The notes below the pieces were generated by a model that did no database searches, was not told where the DNA came from, and saw only the letters and a list, made by a program, of their open reading frames with translations. This document shows, in pieces, positions 49,121 to 60,378 of a stretch of 64,000 nucleotides of DNA; position 1 is the stretch's first letter, and each line of letters opens with the position of its first letter. The translations under genes were made by a program, and so were the position numbers. The DNA is from Zygnema circumcarinatum. Taxonomy: Eukaryota > Streptophyta > Zygnematophyceae > Zygnematales > Zygnemataceae. The stretch covers positions 2,593,114 to 2,657,113 of the forward strand of contig CM074814.1 in NCBI GenBank assembly GCA_037447605.1. Reading direction: 5' to 3'.

Positions 49121-49211
49121 GCTCTCCCATTCGTCCTCTCCTTCCGTCTCCCCCCTCCCATCCCTCCTTTTCTTTTGTACCCCTCTCTCACATCTTAGTA
49201 TCTGGACGCTT
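48000..49211. other. Spacer between divergent CAMTA copy 2 and Tic22-like gene
   Basis: It should contain both 5' regions. No convincing exon was seen. A pure (CT)n run at about 49058-49113 sits just upstream of the proposed Tic22-like start, a position common for plant core promoters (Y patch), though this one is unusually long. Confidence 0.5.
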
Positions 49212-52200
49212 ATGGCTGTGCAGCTGGAGCCTTCCAAGATGCGCTCTGACATTCGCCTTGGCGAGCAGCAATGGAGAGTTTCCGGGGAGGAGGAGGAGGA
49301 GGAGGGAGATTTCAGGCGAGGGAGAGTGGGTGAGGGAGAGCAGAGGGAGACAAGAGGGAGAGGAAGGGAGAGATATGGAGAGAGAGAGAGAGAAAGGTCT
49401 TCTCAGGCTTTTAACGGCCGTCTGCTGGTAGTGAAGACACGTCTGACTCTGGGAAAGACTCAGAAAACGGCCGTTCTTTCAGTAGAGAATTTAAGCAGGT
49501 TGTTTCCGAAATTAGGGTTACCAATTAAAGGAGTGAAGAGGATCAAGGAGGGAGCGGAATCGTCAAAAAAAGTGGCGAATTCAGTAATGAATGGTATTGC
49601 AGTGCTCCGGCTCGGCGTAATTCATGGCAAGTATAAGCATTTTCCTGACTAATGTCTAGACTTTTTGTTGACCAGTTTCTGCAAAACTCGCATAGTTTCT
49701 TTTGTACAGAGATTTTGGGATTGCTTTGCTTCTAAGTGTTGAGGATTCAAGTCTTGACCTGAGCGCTTTTGAGGACTTCTTTTGCAGGATTTTCTGAGCT
49801 GAATCCTTTTTTACGCTCGCATGTGGCGTCATCCTCTTCGCCGTCTCATGCGTTAAGCACGGCTTTACGCCTCCGTTCGCGATTGAATGCTTTTCATCCA
49901 GCTCCGGAACGGCAAATACAATTCAAATCGCTCTCATTCCCCACATTTTCGTTGCTGAACAATACTTCCGTGCAAGCTACCGAGAGAAATATCTCCTTCG
50001 AATTGTCCGAAAACACGGGGAACGCGTCTATCGCAAGTAGTAATAGCGGCGCCAAAAAAGCAGAATCTCCCGATTCTGTGAAGTCTTTCCCAGGTTCCAT
50101 TAGTTCAAGCGGTGGCCCTGCATTCATGGGCCAAGTCTTCACAATGTGCGACGCTTCAAGGAGAGGTCTGTTGGGAGTGAAGGCGATCGAAACCGTGAGC
50201 AGCTCTGAGCTTTGGAAACGGATGCTGCGGCCGATTTTGAAAATGTGAGTCTGACAAATCCTGTGAATTACACACGTGAGCTCATGTGATGTGATGTGCA
50301 TTGAACATATGATGTGGTGTTACGTGCATTGTATTGTGAGGTGTGGTTATGCGATGTCCATTGCAGTTACAATATGACGTTATGCGACGTGGCTAAATAT
50401 AATTGTGATGTTTGGTTAAGAAACAACTGGTTGCAATGCGATGCTCGTTCAGTTTCAGTTTCAATTTTTTGCATTCATCGCTGCATGTGTGCAGAATGGG
50501 AGTCGATATCTCTGCATTGATGAAGTCCCTGCAGGAGCAGCTGGAAGGTCCTATGTTCCATTTCTACTTCGACAAGGCTGATGCAGGTAGGCAAGTAAGC
50601 AAGCAATGCATTTGAAAGATTTTATTTGTCCTTTTGAATTGCTTGGATGCGCTTCTCGAGAGACGGATTTAACCACGAGAGTAAAACTGCTACTTATAAA
50701 TCACATTGGGCCTCTCTGATTCTTGATTCTTGATTCCTTTCTTTTCTTTTCCCGTGCTATTCTTTTGCAGCCAAATATGTGAAAAAGCTTCACATGCAGG
50801 ATAAGGGGAATTCTGAACTGCTCGGTTCAGTAGTGAGCTCCTGTCCTTTGGACGAAGCTTACAAGTACTTCAAGGTAAGGATGAAAGTCTTTTCCGAATA
50901 TTGTGTGGACTTCCTTTCTAATCATTGTAATCTGATATTTAGTGCATAATGTCAGCATCAGGTTGTCTTTCTGGGCCAACTTTTCCTGATTTTTTCTTTC
51001 GTTATTGTATTCTGCTTACAGTAGGGGAAAGATGTGCAGGGAAAGCCGCTGCTCTTCCAATTTGTGGCCGCTGCAAAGCAAGTCGATATTGCGAAAAAAA
51101 TATTACGCAAGGAAAAAGGACCCAAAGCTGCGTCATCTTTTCGGGGTGTGCCCGTATTCACTGCAACCAATCTCACAATTGCGATGGCAACGCCAGGTGG
51201 CATTCGCTGGTAGGCTGCCGAAAATTTGAAGCTTTATGTTCTTGGGAAGACCAAGAAATTGACTTATTGGTAGAACTTATTGTGACATTGTGAAAGACAT
51301 GTTCCGTTGTTGATGTCGATGGATGTTCGTTCCCTCATGTCTTTGTTGTGTATGCTCATTCTTGCGACTGTTTTGCCTTCCGATATTTGTATTTGGTATG
51401 TCTTGTGGACCAAGATTCCAAAAGCTTACATTGAAGACCTAAAGTTTGAACTATGTCTACTGATGAACAAAAAGAGGGACTCTATAAGCTCGACCTTTGT
51501 CTTGTTTTTGCTTTTGAATCATACGGCTGAAATGCCATGCTCCCCATGTGTGCAGTCGAAGGTAGGAAAATAAATGATATCCTTACATATGTATCGTTAC
51601 AAGTATAAGAAGGTTGTTGTTTGTGTTTTTGTCTGTGTTTGTGTGTATTGATGGATGTGATTTGCCTGCGCAGGTTCACTCCCTACTTCTTTGATAAGCG
51701 GCAGCTCGACAGCCTTATAGGCCACAGTGTGGACAACTACTACCAGGAGCTCCTGCATGTAAGGAGGCTGCAACGCCATAGTCAGGCCATTGATAGCGAT
51801 TTAGGAGGAGAGGCTCTGGAGGATGATCCTGATAGCTTGTTGGACCCCCCTGAGGTAAGTCAATTCACGACTCCCTCTCCGTCCACCTCTCTCCTTCCTC
51901 CTCTCTCCTGCTGTCTCGAACTTCTCTTCCCCTCCCCACACTCTCTCCTTTCAAAGACGGAGATATGTCAATCTCCCTTCCCCTCTTCGTCCTCCGCTCT
52001 CCCCCTGTTGTCACGCGTTTCCGCCTCCCCTGCCTCTCGCCTTTCTTAAAAGTTGGAGCGTATGTCAATCCACCTCTCGCCCTTTCCTAACTTATTTCCC
52101 CTACTCCCTGTTTCTCTCACTCCCTCTCTCAAAATTGGAGCGTATGTCAATCCCTCTCCTTTCTCCCCCTCCGTTCTCTCCCTGTCTCTAACTACTTTCC

Positions 52201-54543
52201 CCATCCGCTCTCTCTCTCCTTCTTCAAGGGTGGACCATATGCCCTTCTGGCTGTTTTCAACCGTGATTTTGTTTATAGGGCATCCACCTTGCCGTTTTGT
52301 GGAGGATAATTTCGACTGCTAACCTTTCTACTAGTCTCACTCACTAAAGCAAAACAGTAGTTTTTGCTAACAAAACATTCTTTCACCATTTTTTATGGTG
52401 AAGTTCTCCACCAATACCGTCAAATCGAAGGCAGCACTTAATCTCCTACAGACCTAAAGAACGTAAAGTGACTGATTCCCTAACGCACTAATGACCTTTC
52501 TTCACTCTCTCCCTCCTTTGTCTGTGAATCTTTCACTGATAATGAAACTTCCAGCCCGGATTTGAGAATGGGGGAAATGATGGGTGAGGAATTCTGACTT
52601 TGTGTGTCCGTTTTATTTTCCGTTGCGAATCAGGTGGCGGATTTTATGGACGAGATGGGGCAAGGGGGCCCTCAGATGGAATCTGCATTGCTTAAGGTAG
52701 CAGAGGTTTTGACTCAAGACTGTGTGGATAATGTACTTCTTGGAAATAAGTGGGGGCGTCGCGTCGCAGGCCTGCAGCCGACCTTCTCTGTCGTAGTCGA
52801 CTCATTTGAGAGAAGGTAATTTTTTTTTTTTTTTTGGGTTTTCGAGCTGTACTGTACTTGCTCCCTAATATACCCACTTTTAAAAAAGGGGGAGAGTGAG
52901 ACGCTCCTTCTAACTTGCTTAGGTCGTTCCTAGAGTTAACTTATCACAGTATAAAGATTGTACTTTCTACAGTACACCACCTGTGGTCAATGCACGTTCT
53001 CTCCCTTGCCGATTTATCCCCAAGAGTGGGTGAATGTTAGAGGAGGGATCATGTTCTCTCTCTCTCACTCTCTCTCTCTCTCCTCTGCGACTCCTGCCCC
53101 TATCCGCCGTCACCTCTCTCAATCCCTTTCTCTCTCACTACCATTTTCTACAAGCATTTTTGTACTACCTCTACCTTCCCTTGATATGTTTCTTCTCTCA
53201 ATCCCTTTCACTCTCAGAGTCGCAGCTGCGGAGGCGGCAGCCCTTGCCGAGGCTGAAGGCCTCACGGAGCTTTTTTCGTGGCTAAAAAATAACCAAAGTG
53301 GGCCAGCAGTTAGCAGCGTACGGGGGGCAGAAGGGACAGAAAGAAGCAATGGTAATAAGGCGAGAAGGGGGCAGGCGAGCAAAGAGCAGAGTGAAGTAGA
53401 GCAGCGAAATCGAGACAGCATTAGTAGCAGAGATGGAGATGCAGGGAGCAGCACGGGAGAGGAGCATGTGGAGAGTGAAGGGAGGGAGAAGAGTGGGAGA
53501 GGAGGGGAGGGGCCCATTTCGCAGCTGAGGAGGGCGTGGAGGAGATTTGGGCCCTTAAAGAAGCTGAGTGGGGTCTTTTCTGGACTAAGTCCACATGAGA
53601 ATGGAGAGGAGGGAGAGGGAGAAGGAGACGGTAGCAGCAGCAGACCAGGCAGCCAGATGAGGTATGGTGTGCCCTCCTTTTCTAAAGGTAAAGAAAGGAT
53701 AGGGTTTATCTAATATGTTAGACTTAGAATGCTCATTTTAAGGATTGAAAAGTGAAAAAGGCCGAGGTGAAGTTGAGATTGCATAATTCTTTTGAAACAT
53801 GGAACATCTGCTTATGTATAATTGGCTACATCTAGACCTCCCTTCTCCACCCCTCCCCCTACTCCCCTCTAGCCCTAACTGGCCTCATATTTTGTAGTAC
53901 TCCTTCATTCGCCTCTCCTGCCTTTCCCTTCCCCATCCTCCCTCCCCTCCCTACTCCCTTCTCCACGCCAACCTCCCCACACCCCCATTTTCATCTCCCC
54001 GTTCTCCTCCGCCCTTCGCCGTCCCCCTCCCTAACCCTGTCCGCCCTCCCTCCCTCCCTTCTAACCCACTCCTCTCCTCCCTCCCTCCCTTCTAACCCAC
54101 TCCTCTCCTCCCTCCCTCCCTGCCTCCCTCCCTCCCTCCCTCCCTCTCCTCTAACCCTCTCCTCCCTTTTGTCCCTCCCGCCCAACCCATTTTTCCCCGT
54201 CATGGCTCCCTCCCCTCTTAACCCTCTCGCGTCTTCCCTCACTCCCTGACAGAGGTGACTCCGACAGCTCCTCTTCTGAAGACATCGAGCCATGGCTCCT
54301 CCATCCTCGCCTCACCATGTTGGGCGTGGCCGTACAAGGGCCAGCTGGCAGCCTCACAGACGCCACCCTCCAGCAGGCCATGGCTGCCGCAGCAAAAGAC
54401 TTTGAGGAGAAGGTGAGGAAAGGAGGAGGCTCTGCGGGGGAGCACGGGCCCCTCTTCATAGCGGACCTAGGGGAGCCCACAGAGGCCTTTGATCCGGAGG
54501 GCTCTAGCAGCGGTTCGGGAAGGGTGGGCTCGGACGACCTGTG
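49212..54543 (+). CDS. Tic22-like family protein
   Basis: Tic22 proteins act in the chloroplast intermembrane space during protein import; this is the longer Tic22-like type. Exons: first about 49212-49626 (start and donor uncertain), then 49788-50244, 50495-50586, 50771-50874, 51025-51209, 51674-51854, 52635-52815, 53218-53661, 54253-54543 (TGA). Key segments are LEGPMFHFYFDKADA, KKLHMQDKGNSELLGSVV, CPLDEAYKYFK, GKPLLFQFVAAAKQVDIAKK, GVPVFTATNLTIAMATPGG, TPYFFDKRQLDSLIG and LLDPPEVADFMDEM, a Tic22-type repeat of 'expected value versus protein read-out' blocks. The N-terminal exon is Ser-rich in part, as a plastid transit region could be, but contains a GA-repeat-derived Glu/Arg stretch and is doubtful. 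The acidic/Ser-rich exon 53218-53661 is probably disordered. Splice phases agree from exon 2 on. Confidence 0.85.
53820..54240. repeat. CCCTCC-rich intron of the Tic22-like gene
   Basis: Sense-strand pyrimidine tract (CCCTCCCTT units) filling most of the last intron. Confidence 0.9.
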
Positions 54544-55750
54544 AGAAGAGAGAGAGAGAGGGGGGGAACACTCGCACGATTTGTGAGCGGAAGGAGAGTT
54601 GGCGGGAGGGGGGGTAGGGAAGGGAGGAGACGCAGAGGAATGGAGAGGTATGAGAGGGGGGCGGGGAAGGGAGGAGACGAAGGGGGTATGGAGAGAGATG
54701 AGGGGAGGAAGGGGATGACGGATGGGAGAGAGAGAGAAGGGAGAGGGGGCAGGAGCATGGCGCGTGGATGTTGGAATGGGGGCGACCGCATTGGTGAGAA
54801 CCACCATTCGATTTGTAGTGGCTTTTTCCCTTTTTTTTTTTTTTTTCTTTTACAATCCCCCCTTTTCCCCCACCTTTTTTTATATGTGAAATGAAGTATA
54901 TACCGTGAGCTCGCCAGACGTCTGTGTCGATTGGGGGTTTCGATTACATGAGTTGGTCCCTTGACATCCGTTGAACGGATATAGGCGTCAGCTCTATGCA
55001 GAACAGGGAACCTGTTGTCGGTCAGTTCTGAGACGGACGATGGAACTGGAGCAGGGACAGGTACTGATCGGAGAATTTGAAACGGTATGTCTGTACATAT
55101 AGATTCACTGCTCCGTTGTCCTGTACAAAACGTACATGTACATGTGGAGCACGTGGTTGTGATACTGAGGGCTGCAAACATGTACATAGGAACGATAGAG
55201 GGAGAGAGAGGGAAGTGCAAAAAGAGGAGAGTGTGTTAGTGTTTACAGTGTGTGGTTTTTATGTCCTCTTATGTATGATTTAATAAAAAGAAAATAGTTG
55301 GGAAACTCTAATGTAACGGGGAACAAAAGTACCTCAAAAAGACATGAAACGATAAATGTCGGTGACTTTCTGTAAGTTTGCGAAGTTAGATACCGTCAGC
55401 TTGGAATGCCTAGAGTGTGAGTCATAAGAAACAGGGGTGAGAATGACTCGAATTGACTGAAGGCGGCGGGAAAATGTCATTGAACTCACGATGGCGAGGC
55501 CATCAAATGTACATGGACAAAAGCAGCATGGGGAACCACGAGAAACTGGTCGCAAAGGACCTAAGCTCTGGAATTTGGATTTAAATTTAGGCCAATCACA
55601 GTGCGCCACGCTAGGCACATTGCATACTTGGCCAACCCTTGATTTGCTTCTTGCTCAGTTGACTCGAGTCATTGCCCTCTGTAAAAACAAAGCGAAAATT
55701 TATGAGCCGCTTCCTTGTGGTTTTGGGCCCATTTGCATGTACGGTAAGGA
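54544..55750. other. 3' flank of Tic22-like gene, no further gene
   Basis: GA-rich low complexity (54552-54760), then unique sequence with a possible AATAAA polyadenylation signal (near 55281). No domain in either strand. Confidence 0.6.
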
Positions 55751-56013
55751 AAATTTCCAAGTTTCCAGTTTCCAGTGTCAATTTCCAGTTTCAATAGGGG
55801 GTGTCAGACTTCAAAAATTTCAGTACGCGTGTTCGTAAGTTTGACATCAGAACGAGTACTCCAGTATAATCGCGATCCTCCTGCGGCGGAGTACTTTCGT
55901 AACCTTTTTTTTCGTAACGCTTTTCGTAAGATTTTGTTAAGTCTGACACCCCCTAATATTCAGTTTCCATTTTCAGTTTTCCAGTTTCGCATTTCCAGTT
56001 CCCAGTTTCCAGA
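55751..56013. repeat. (TTTCCAG)n array interrupted by a MITE
   Basis: Units TTTCCAGT/TTCCAGTTTC occur on both sides of the 157-bp MITE (55797-55953), which clearly inserted into the array. Confidence 0.88.
55797..55953. mobile_element. 157-bp TA-target MITE, copy 2
   Basis: Same length and ends as copy 1 at 13179-13335, in the opposite orientation, with TA at 55795-55796 and 55954-55955. Only a few differences were seen over the full length, so both copies moved recently. Confidence 0.92.
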
Positions 56014-57310
56014 TCAAGGTTGTAAACCTACGTTACCGTACAGTGCCATACCGTTCTTTGTCGCCTACCAAACGACCGAGAGCGTTCCGGTCCCCGGGCG
56101 GTCACCTTCAGACCGTACAGGTATCAAATCAGCCAATTGCATGCTGCCGCGTCACCATTCTAGGGCTTCCAAATGCCCAAATGACGCTCGTCCTGCGAGT
56201 TGCACCACAAACTGCCAAAAACTCGTATAGTTCGTACAGCTGGTACATTTCGTACGGTCTGGCGAACCCAGGGCCCAGGCCCCAGGCCCGCGGTCTCTCT
56301 CTGCCGTCCGTACGCATCCTGCGCAACAGACGAAAAGGTAACGACAAACGTGTACGAATAACCGAACCAGGTCGAGCCGCCCGGGCGCCCCTCTCTTTGA
56401 CGGCCGGCCTCGGTCACGTGGCACGCGCTCCTCGCAGGAAAATCACAATAAAACGACAAAATATCTCGATATTATACGGTTTAGGGAACAGCTGGGAAAT
56501 CCGACAGGCGACAACTCACTAAATGACAAATCAAACCGTACAAATACCATACGGTTTTCGTACAGATTTGGGCGGCAAAGGGGCTCGCGAATCCTGGAGC
56601 TTTCGAGGAGTAGGATTTTCGTAAGAGCTACCAGACATAAAGTCTTAATGTTGGTGAATTGGAGGACGCCACGTGGCCCTAAGCTTGGCGGATTATACTG
56701 TACGGATGGGCCGACGACTGCGGGAGGGGGGGCGCGCGGTATGGGGCGGCTTTTGGCTGGCGATTATTTTGTCGTTTGTGGGGACCATTATGGAAGGCCT
56801 GGCACCGGGGGGGATCCACTTGAAAGATTAACGACTGGAAGTCCACGGAATCAAGAAATTGAAGAATGTACATCGGATCAGCGTGTGGATCTGGAATTAT
56901 TGCTTTGATCAACGATGTGTATAAGGCTAGTAATCCTAAACAACGGATCAAGACCTCAGATCAACCCCTCAGAGCAATCCCTCAGATCAAACCCTCAGAT
57001 CTACACAGATCAACACAGACCAATACAGATCAACAGCCCCTTCCCGGATTTGATTCGTACACTCCGCACCAAACGAAGTGAGCCACATCCCCAGATCGGA
57101 CCGCCTGTACCCCTCAATACGGATCGTTTCATACCGTACATTTTTGTACAGTTTCGTACGTTCTTCGTACAGAACCTACCCAACCGTCCGAGTGCACATC
57201 CGCCAACTTATGATGGCCCCATGCATGGCCCCGCCTTGTCCGTATCGATAAATACAGACAGACCGTACATGGATGTACGAAACGACTCGTACACATTGTA
57301 CTGTACAGCG
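56014..57310. other. GTAC-rich repeat region without a gene
   Basis: CGTAC, TCGTACAG and CCGTAC motifs recur many times, as in the LTRs of this window. A short tandem array of CTCAGATCAACCC units lies at about 56949-57033. Probably old LTR-type remains. Confidence 0.55.
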
Positions 57311-57369
57311 CCGTAGTTGACAGACAAATGGCCTTGTCGGAACTTTCGCCATCTGCGTCTCTCCCATTT

Positions 57370-57560
57370 CCCTCTCCCTCTCCCTCTCCCACGAGCAGCT
57401 AATAATCTCCCTCGCTCTCTCCATACCCACTCTCCCTCCCTCTCACTTCCCCCCTGCCTTCCCCTCTCCTCCTCTCTCCCTCTCTCTCCTCTCCCCCTCC
57501 CCCCTCCCCCCTCCCCCTCCCTCTTCCTCCAGATCTCTCTCCCTCCCCCCTCACATGCCT
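57370..57560. repeat. CCCTCT-rich tract before the pyrophosphatase-like ORF
   Basis: Pyrimidine-rich sense-strand sequence directly upstream of the ATG at 57584; probably 5' UTR or intron. Confidence 0.85.
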
Positions 57561-57583
57561 CCCGATCCCCCCCATTGCTCCAC

Positions 57584-58390
57584 ATGATGCCATCCCCCGA
57601 CACCCTCCCCCTCCCCCCCATGACATCGCCCTCCGTACTGCCAGGTGGCACTCCGCCATTGGCCGGCCGGCGCCTCACGCTGACCGCCGACTTCTCCCGC
57701 GTGCCAGCTGTCCTCACCGCAGAGGTCGGCCCGCCCGGGTCGCTAGGGTTCAGGGTCACCTTCCGGGACGAAAAGAAGGGGCAGCTGTCGCCCTGGCATG
57801 ACGTGTCACTTTACTTGCCACGTGGCGCGCTCTCATTCGTCTGCACCACGCCAGCTGGCACGTGGGTGCGGCACGAGGCGGCCCCGAACGAGCCCTACAA
57901 CCCGCTGCGGGTTTTGAGAGTGAGGGGGGAGGAGGGAGAGGGGGAGAGAGAGAGAGCGAGAGAGAGTGGCGGGGCAGACAGGGCGGCAGAGGCGCGAGAG
58001 GGAGAGAATGCAGGAGAGAGTGCGGGAGAGCGAGGCGGCGAGAGAGAGCTTCGGCCCGCGCATTACCCCGACAATGCTCCCTGGAACGTGGGCGTCCTCC
58101 CTCAGACCTGCGAGAAAACCACGAGCGGCGAGCACGCCATGGTGGAGGCGGTGGAGATCGGCGCCGGGCGGCAGCGGCGCGTGGGCGAGGTGTACGGCGT
58201 GCGGCCGCTGGGCGCCTTCCGCGTGGAGGAGGGGGGCGGCGCGGCGGCGCGGTGGCGGGTCGTGACGATCGCGGAAGACGACGCGGCGGCGGGCGCGCTG
58301 AGGGAGCAGAGGGACGTGCAGGTGCACCTGCCCGGGATGTGGGACCACATTCGGGAGTGGCTGGGGGAGACGCTGGCGTGGGAGAGGCAA
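57584..58390 (+). CDS. Soluble inorganic pyrophosphatase-like protein lacking the catalytic aspartates
   Basis: The fold is recognisable from FRVTFRDEKKGQLSPWHDVSL, then PDNAPWNVGVLPQT, then VEAVEIG, RRVGEVYGVRPLGAF, WRVVTIAEDD and HLPGMWDHIREWLGE, all collinear with plant family I enzymes (which split PPi to phosphate). In active enzymes the segment before VEIG is G-D-N-D-P-V-D; here it reads G-E-H-A-M-V-E, so all three metal-binding Asp are gone, and the usual V-E-I-P-K segment is also changed (CTTPAGTWV). Between residues about 112 and 153 there is a Glu/Arg/Gly insertion made from (GAGAGG)n. The start is an ATG pair at 57584/57587. A GTGAGG donor follows 58390 and the 3' exons were not found. 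Likely a non-catalytic homologue or a decaying gene. Confidence 0.7.
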
Positions 58391-58419
58391 GGTGAGGGGA
58401 CTTGGGCTCTCGCTGTCCC

Positions 58420-58690
58420 ACTCTCTCCCTCTCTGTCTCTCTCTCTCTCTCTGTCTCCCACTCTCTCTCTCTCTCTGTCTCCCACTCACTCTCTCTCGTT
58501 CTCTCTCTTTCTCGCACTCTGAGTGTCTCTCTCTCCCTCTCTCTTTCTCTTTCTCGCACTCTCAGTCTTTCTCTCTCTCTCTTCGTCTCTCTCTCGTTCT
58601 TTCTCGCGCACTCAGTCGCTCTCTCTCTGTGTCTCTCATTCTGTCTGTCTCTCTCTCTCTTTCTCCCAATCTCAGTCGCTCTGTCCACTT
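58420..58690. repeat. (CT)n-rich tract
   Basis: CTCTCTCT with GTCTCCCA and TCTCGCACTC interruptions, in the presumed intron after the pyrophosphatase-like exon. Confidence 0.93.
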
Positions 58691-59196
58691 TGACTTTCTC
58701 TCTTGCACTCCCTGGGGGGGATCCCTCTCACTCTGCCTGTCACTCCCACTCTCCCTCTCTTCCTACGCCTGGCGCTAGTTAGCTCTCTCTCTCTCTCTCC
58801 CTCTCTCTCTGTCCCTGCAGCTCTGCTCCACTTTATCTTTTTCCATGTTCTCGTCCATTTTCTTTCCCTCCTTTTTTTTCAATTGTGTGCTGAATAGCAA
58901 TGTAAGTGAAGTAATGAAACAATGTTTTCTACAATGTAGACTTTGAATGAAAGATTTGAACCATGTTGCACGGATCGCGGTTGTCAGGAACCCTAAAAAC
59001 CCATGAAGCCCTAATTATCATGCTTTTACTTCTAAACCACAAACCCTAAGTTTTTACCCTAAGATTTCGAAATTCTTCAAACACCATAAACCCATAAATC
59101 TCCCTTTTCTCCTCCCACGAGTTTTTCCTTCTTAAACCCTTCCGGGGTTTCCATGTGGGACTGTTCACAGGACTGAAAACGGATAACGGACTTTCC

Positions 59197-60375
59197 ATGA
59201 GCAGCAAACCAGTTCAGATTCAGGCCACTAAGGCTCAGATTGCTGTATTTCACGACACGTGGCGCGAATCAACGGTCAGGAAGATGGCTCGACTCCAGAC
59301 CCTTCAAATGGAATCGACCGCGGAACTGTCGACCAATCAGATCGAAGCAACCTACGCCAAATTTTCAACATTTCCACATGGAACGTCAGTTTCCATTCCC
59401 GTGTCCTGTCCGGCCTCAGTTTCGCAAATTCTATGGGACCCATCTTGGCTGCAGCCCTTAGGTCCGTTGACGGAAACTAAAACTGGAACTATGGAGCAAG
59501 GAAACGCCAACAGAGCACGCCCCCCCAAAATGAAGCTCTCTCCCGCGAACCCAATGTTGGCCCGAAACATGATGGGGCCGAATCCGGCGAGTAAACTTTC
59601 GACTTTGTCTCCGAGTCAACCTTTGAATGGAACGAGTCCGAACCTCAACATGACTCAATATCCCACCGAAAGCTGGACTCCACCGACCTCAAAACCCACT
59701 TCGCTGCCAGACTTGACTCACTCGACTAAAGTTCACTCACATTCAAGCCCTACTGAGAGCCCCACTCCCTCCTATGTGAACTCCCTCCCGAGTCCAAGCT
59801 CCACTCCCACCGGCTCTCCCCCCCTCACTCCCTCTCTCAGTCCCAACCCCACTCTCTCCTCTCCCACTCCCTCTCTCCCTCCCAGACGCCGCCTCTTCAC
59901 TCTCTGGCATCGCATGCTCCGTTCTGACTCCCCCCACCCCCCCTCCTCCTCCTCCTCCTCCGACAAAAAAACCCTCAACCCCTCCACCTCCAAAAATCCC
60001 TCCAAATCCAAACTCTCCTGGGCCAACCCTTTGACCTTCTCCAGAAAAAAGAACGCCGCCTATTACACGAGCAACATTCCCTTAACCGAGAAAGAAACCA
60101 CTCCGGGCGGCGGCGCTTGGCAGACCGAAGACGACAAACTTAGTCCCCTCGTGACCCGGTCCGTGTCGGCGCGCCTCCCCCTGAAGCTCGCCAAGACCTT
60201 CGCGCCGCTCGGCCGCTCCCTCCGCCACTCCGCGCTGCCGCCCTCCGCCGCCGCGCTCTTCCTGCCCGCCGACTGGGAGGACCACCTCGACCTGCACCAC
60301 GAGGAGGGGGACGAGGAGGAGGAGGAGGAGGGGGAGGGGGAGGGGGAGAGGGAGGGGGAGGGAGCCCGGCACTAG
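59197..60375 (+). CDS. Unknown Ser/Thr/Pro-rich protein, 392 residues
   Basis: I do not recognise it. From the ATG at 59197 the frame is open for 392 codons to TAG. The first third has ordinary composition (QATKAQIAVFHDTWRESTVRK). The middle is Ser/Pro/Thr-rich (PSSTPTGSPPLTPSLSP), then comes a basic PPRRRLFTLWHRMLRSD, and the last part has SARLPLKLAKTFAPLGRSL and a Glu/Gly/Asp tail from a GAGGAG run. No membrane segment or signal is obvious. No splice pattern is needed. It could be a real intronless gene or an exon of a larger one; the long frame in unique sequence favours coding. Confidence 0.45.
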   Translation: MSSKPVQIQATKAQIAVFHDTWRESTVRKMARLQTLQMESTAELSTNQIEATYAKFSTFPHGTSVSIPVSCPASVSQILWDPSWLQPLGPLTETKTGTMEQGNANRARPPKMKLSPANPMLARNMMGPNPASKLSTLSPSQPLNGTSPNLNMTQYPTESWTPPTSKPTSLPDLTHSTKVHSHSSPTESPTPSYVNSLPSPSSTPTGSPPLTPSLSPNPTLSSPTPSLPPRRRLFTLWHRMLRSDSPHPPSSSSSSDKKTLNPSTSKNPSKSKLSWANPLTFSRKKNAAYYTSNIPLTEKETTPGGGAWQTEDDKLSPLVTRSVSARLPLKLAKTFAPLGRSLRHSALPPSAAALFLPADWEDHLDLHHEEGDEEEEEEGEGEGEREGEGARH

Positions 60376-60378
60376 GAG

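Noticed and set aside
57756-58688. Minus-strand Arg/Pro/Ala frame of about 310 codons
   Set aside because: It is the antisense shadow of the pyrophosphatase-like exon and CT repeat, with no domain.
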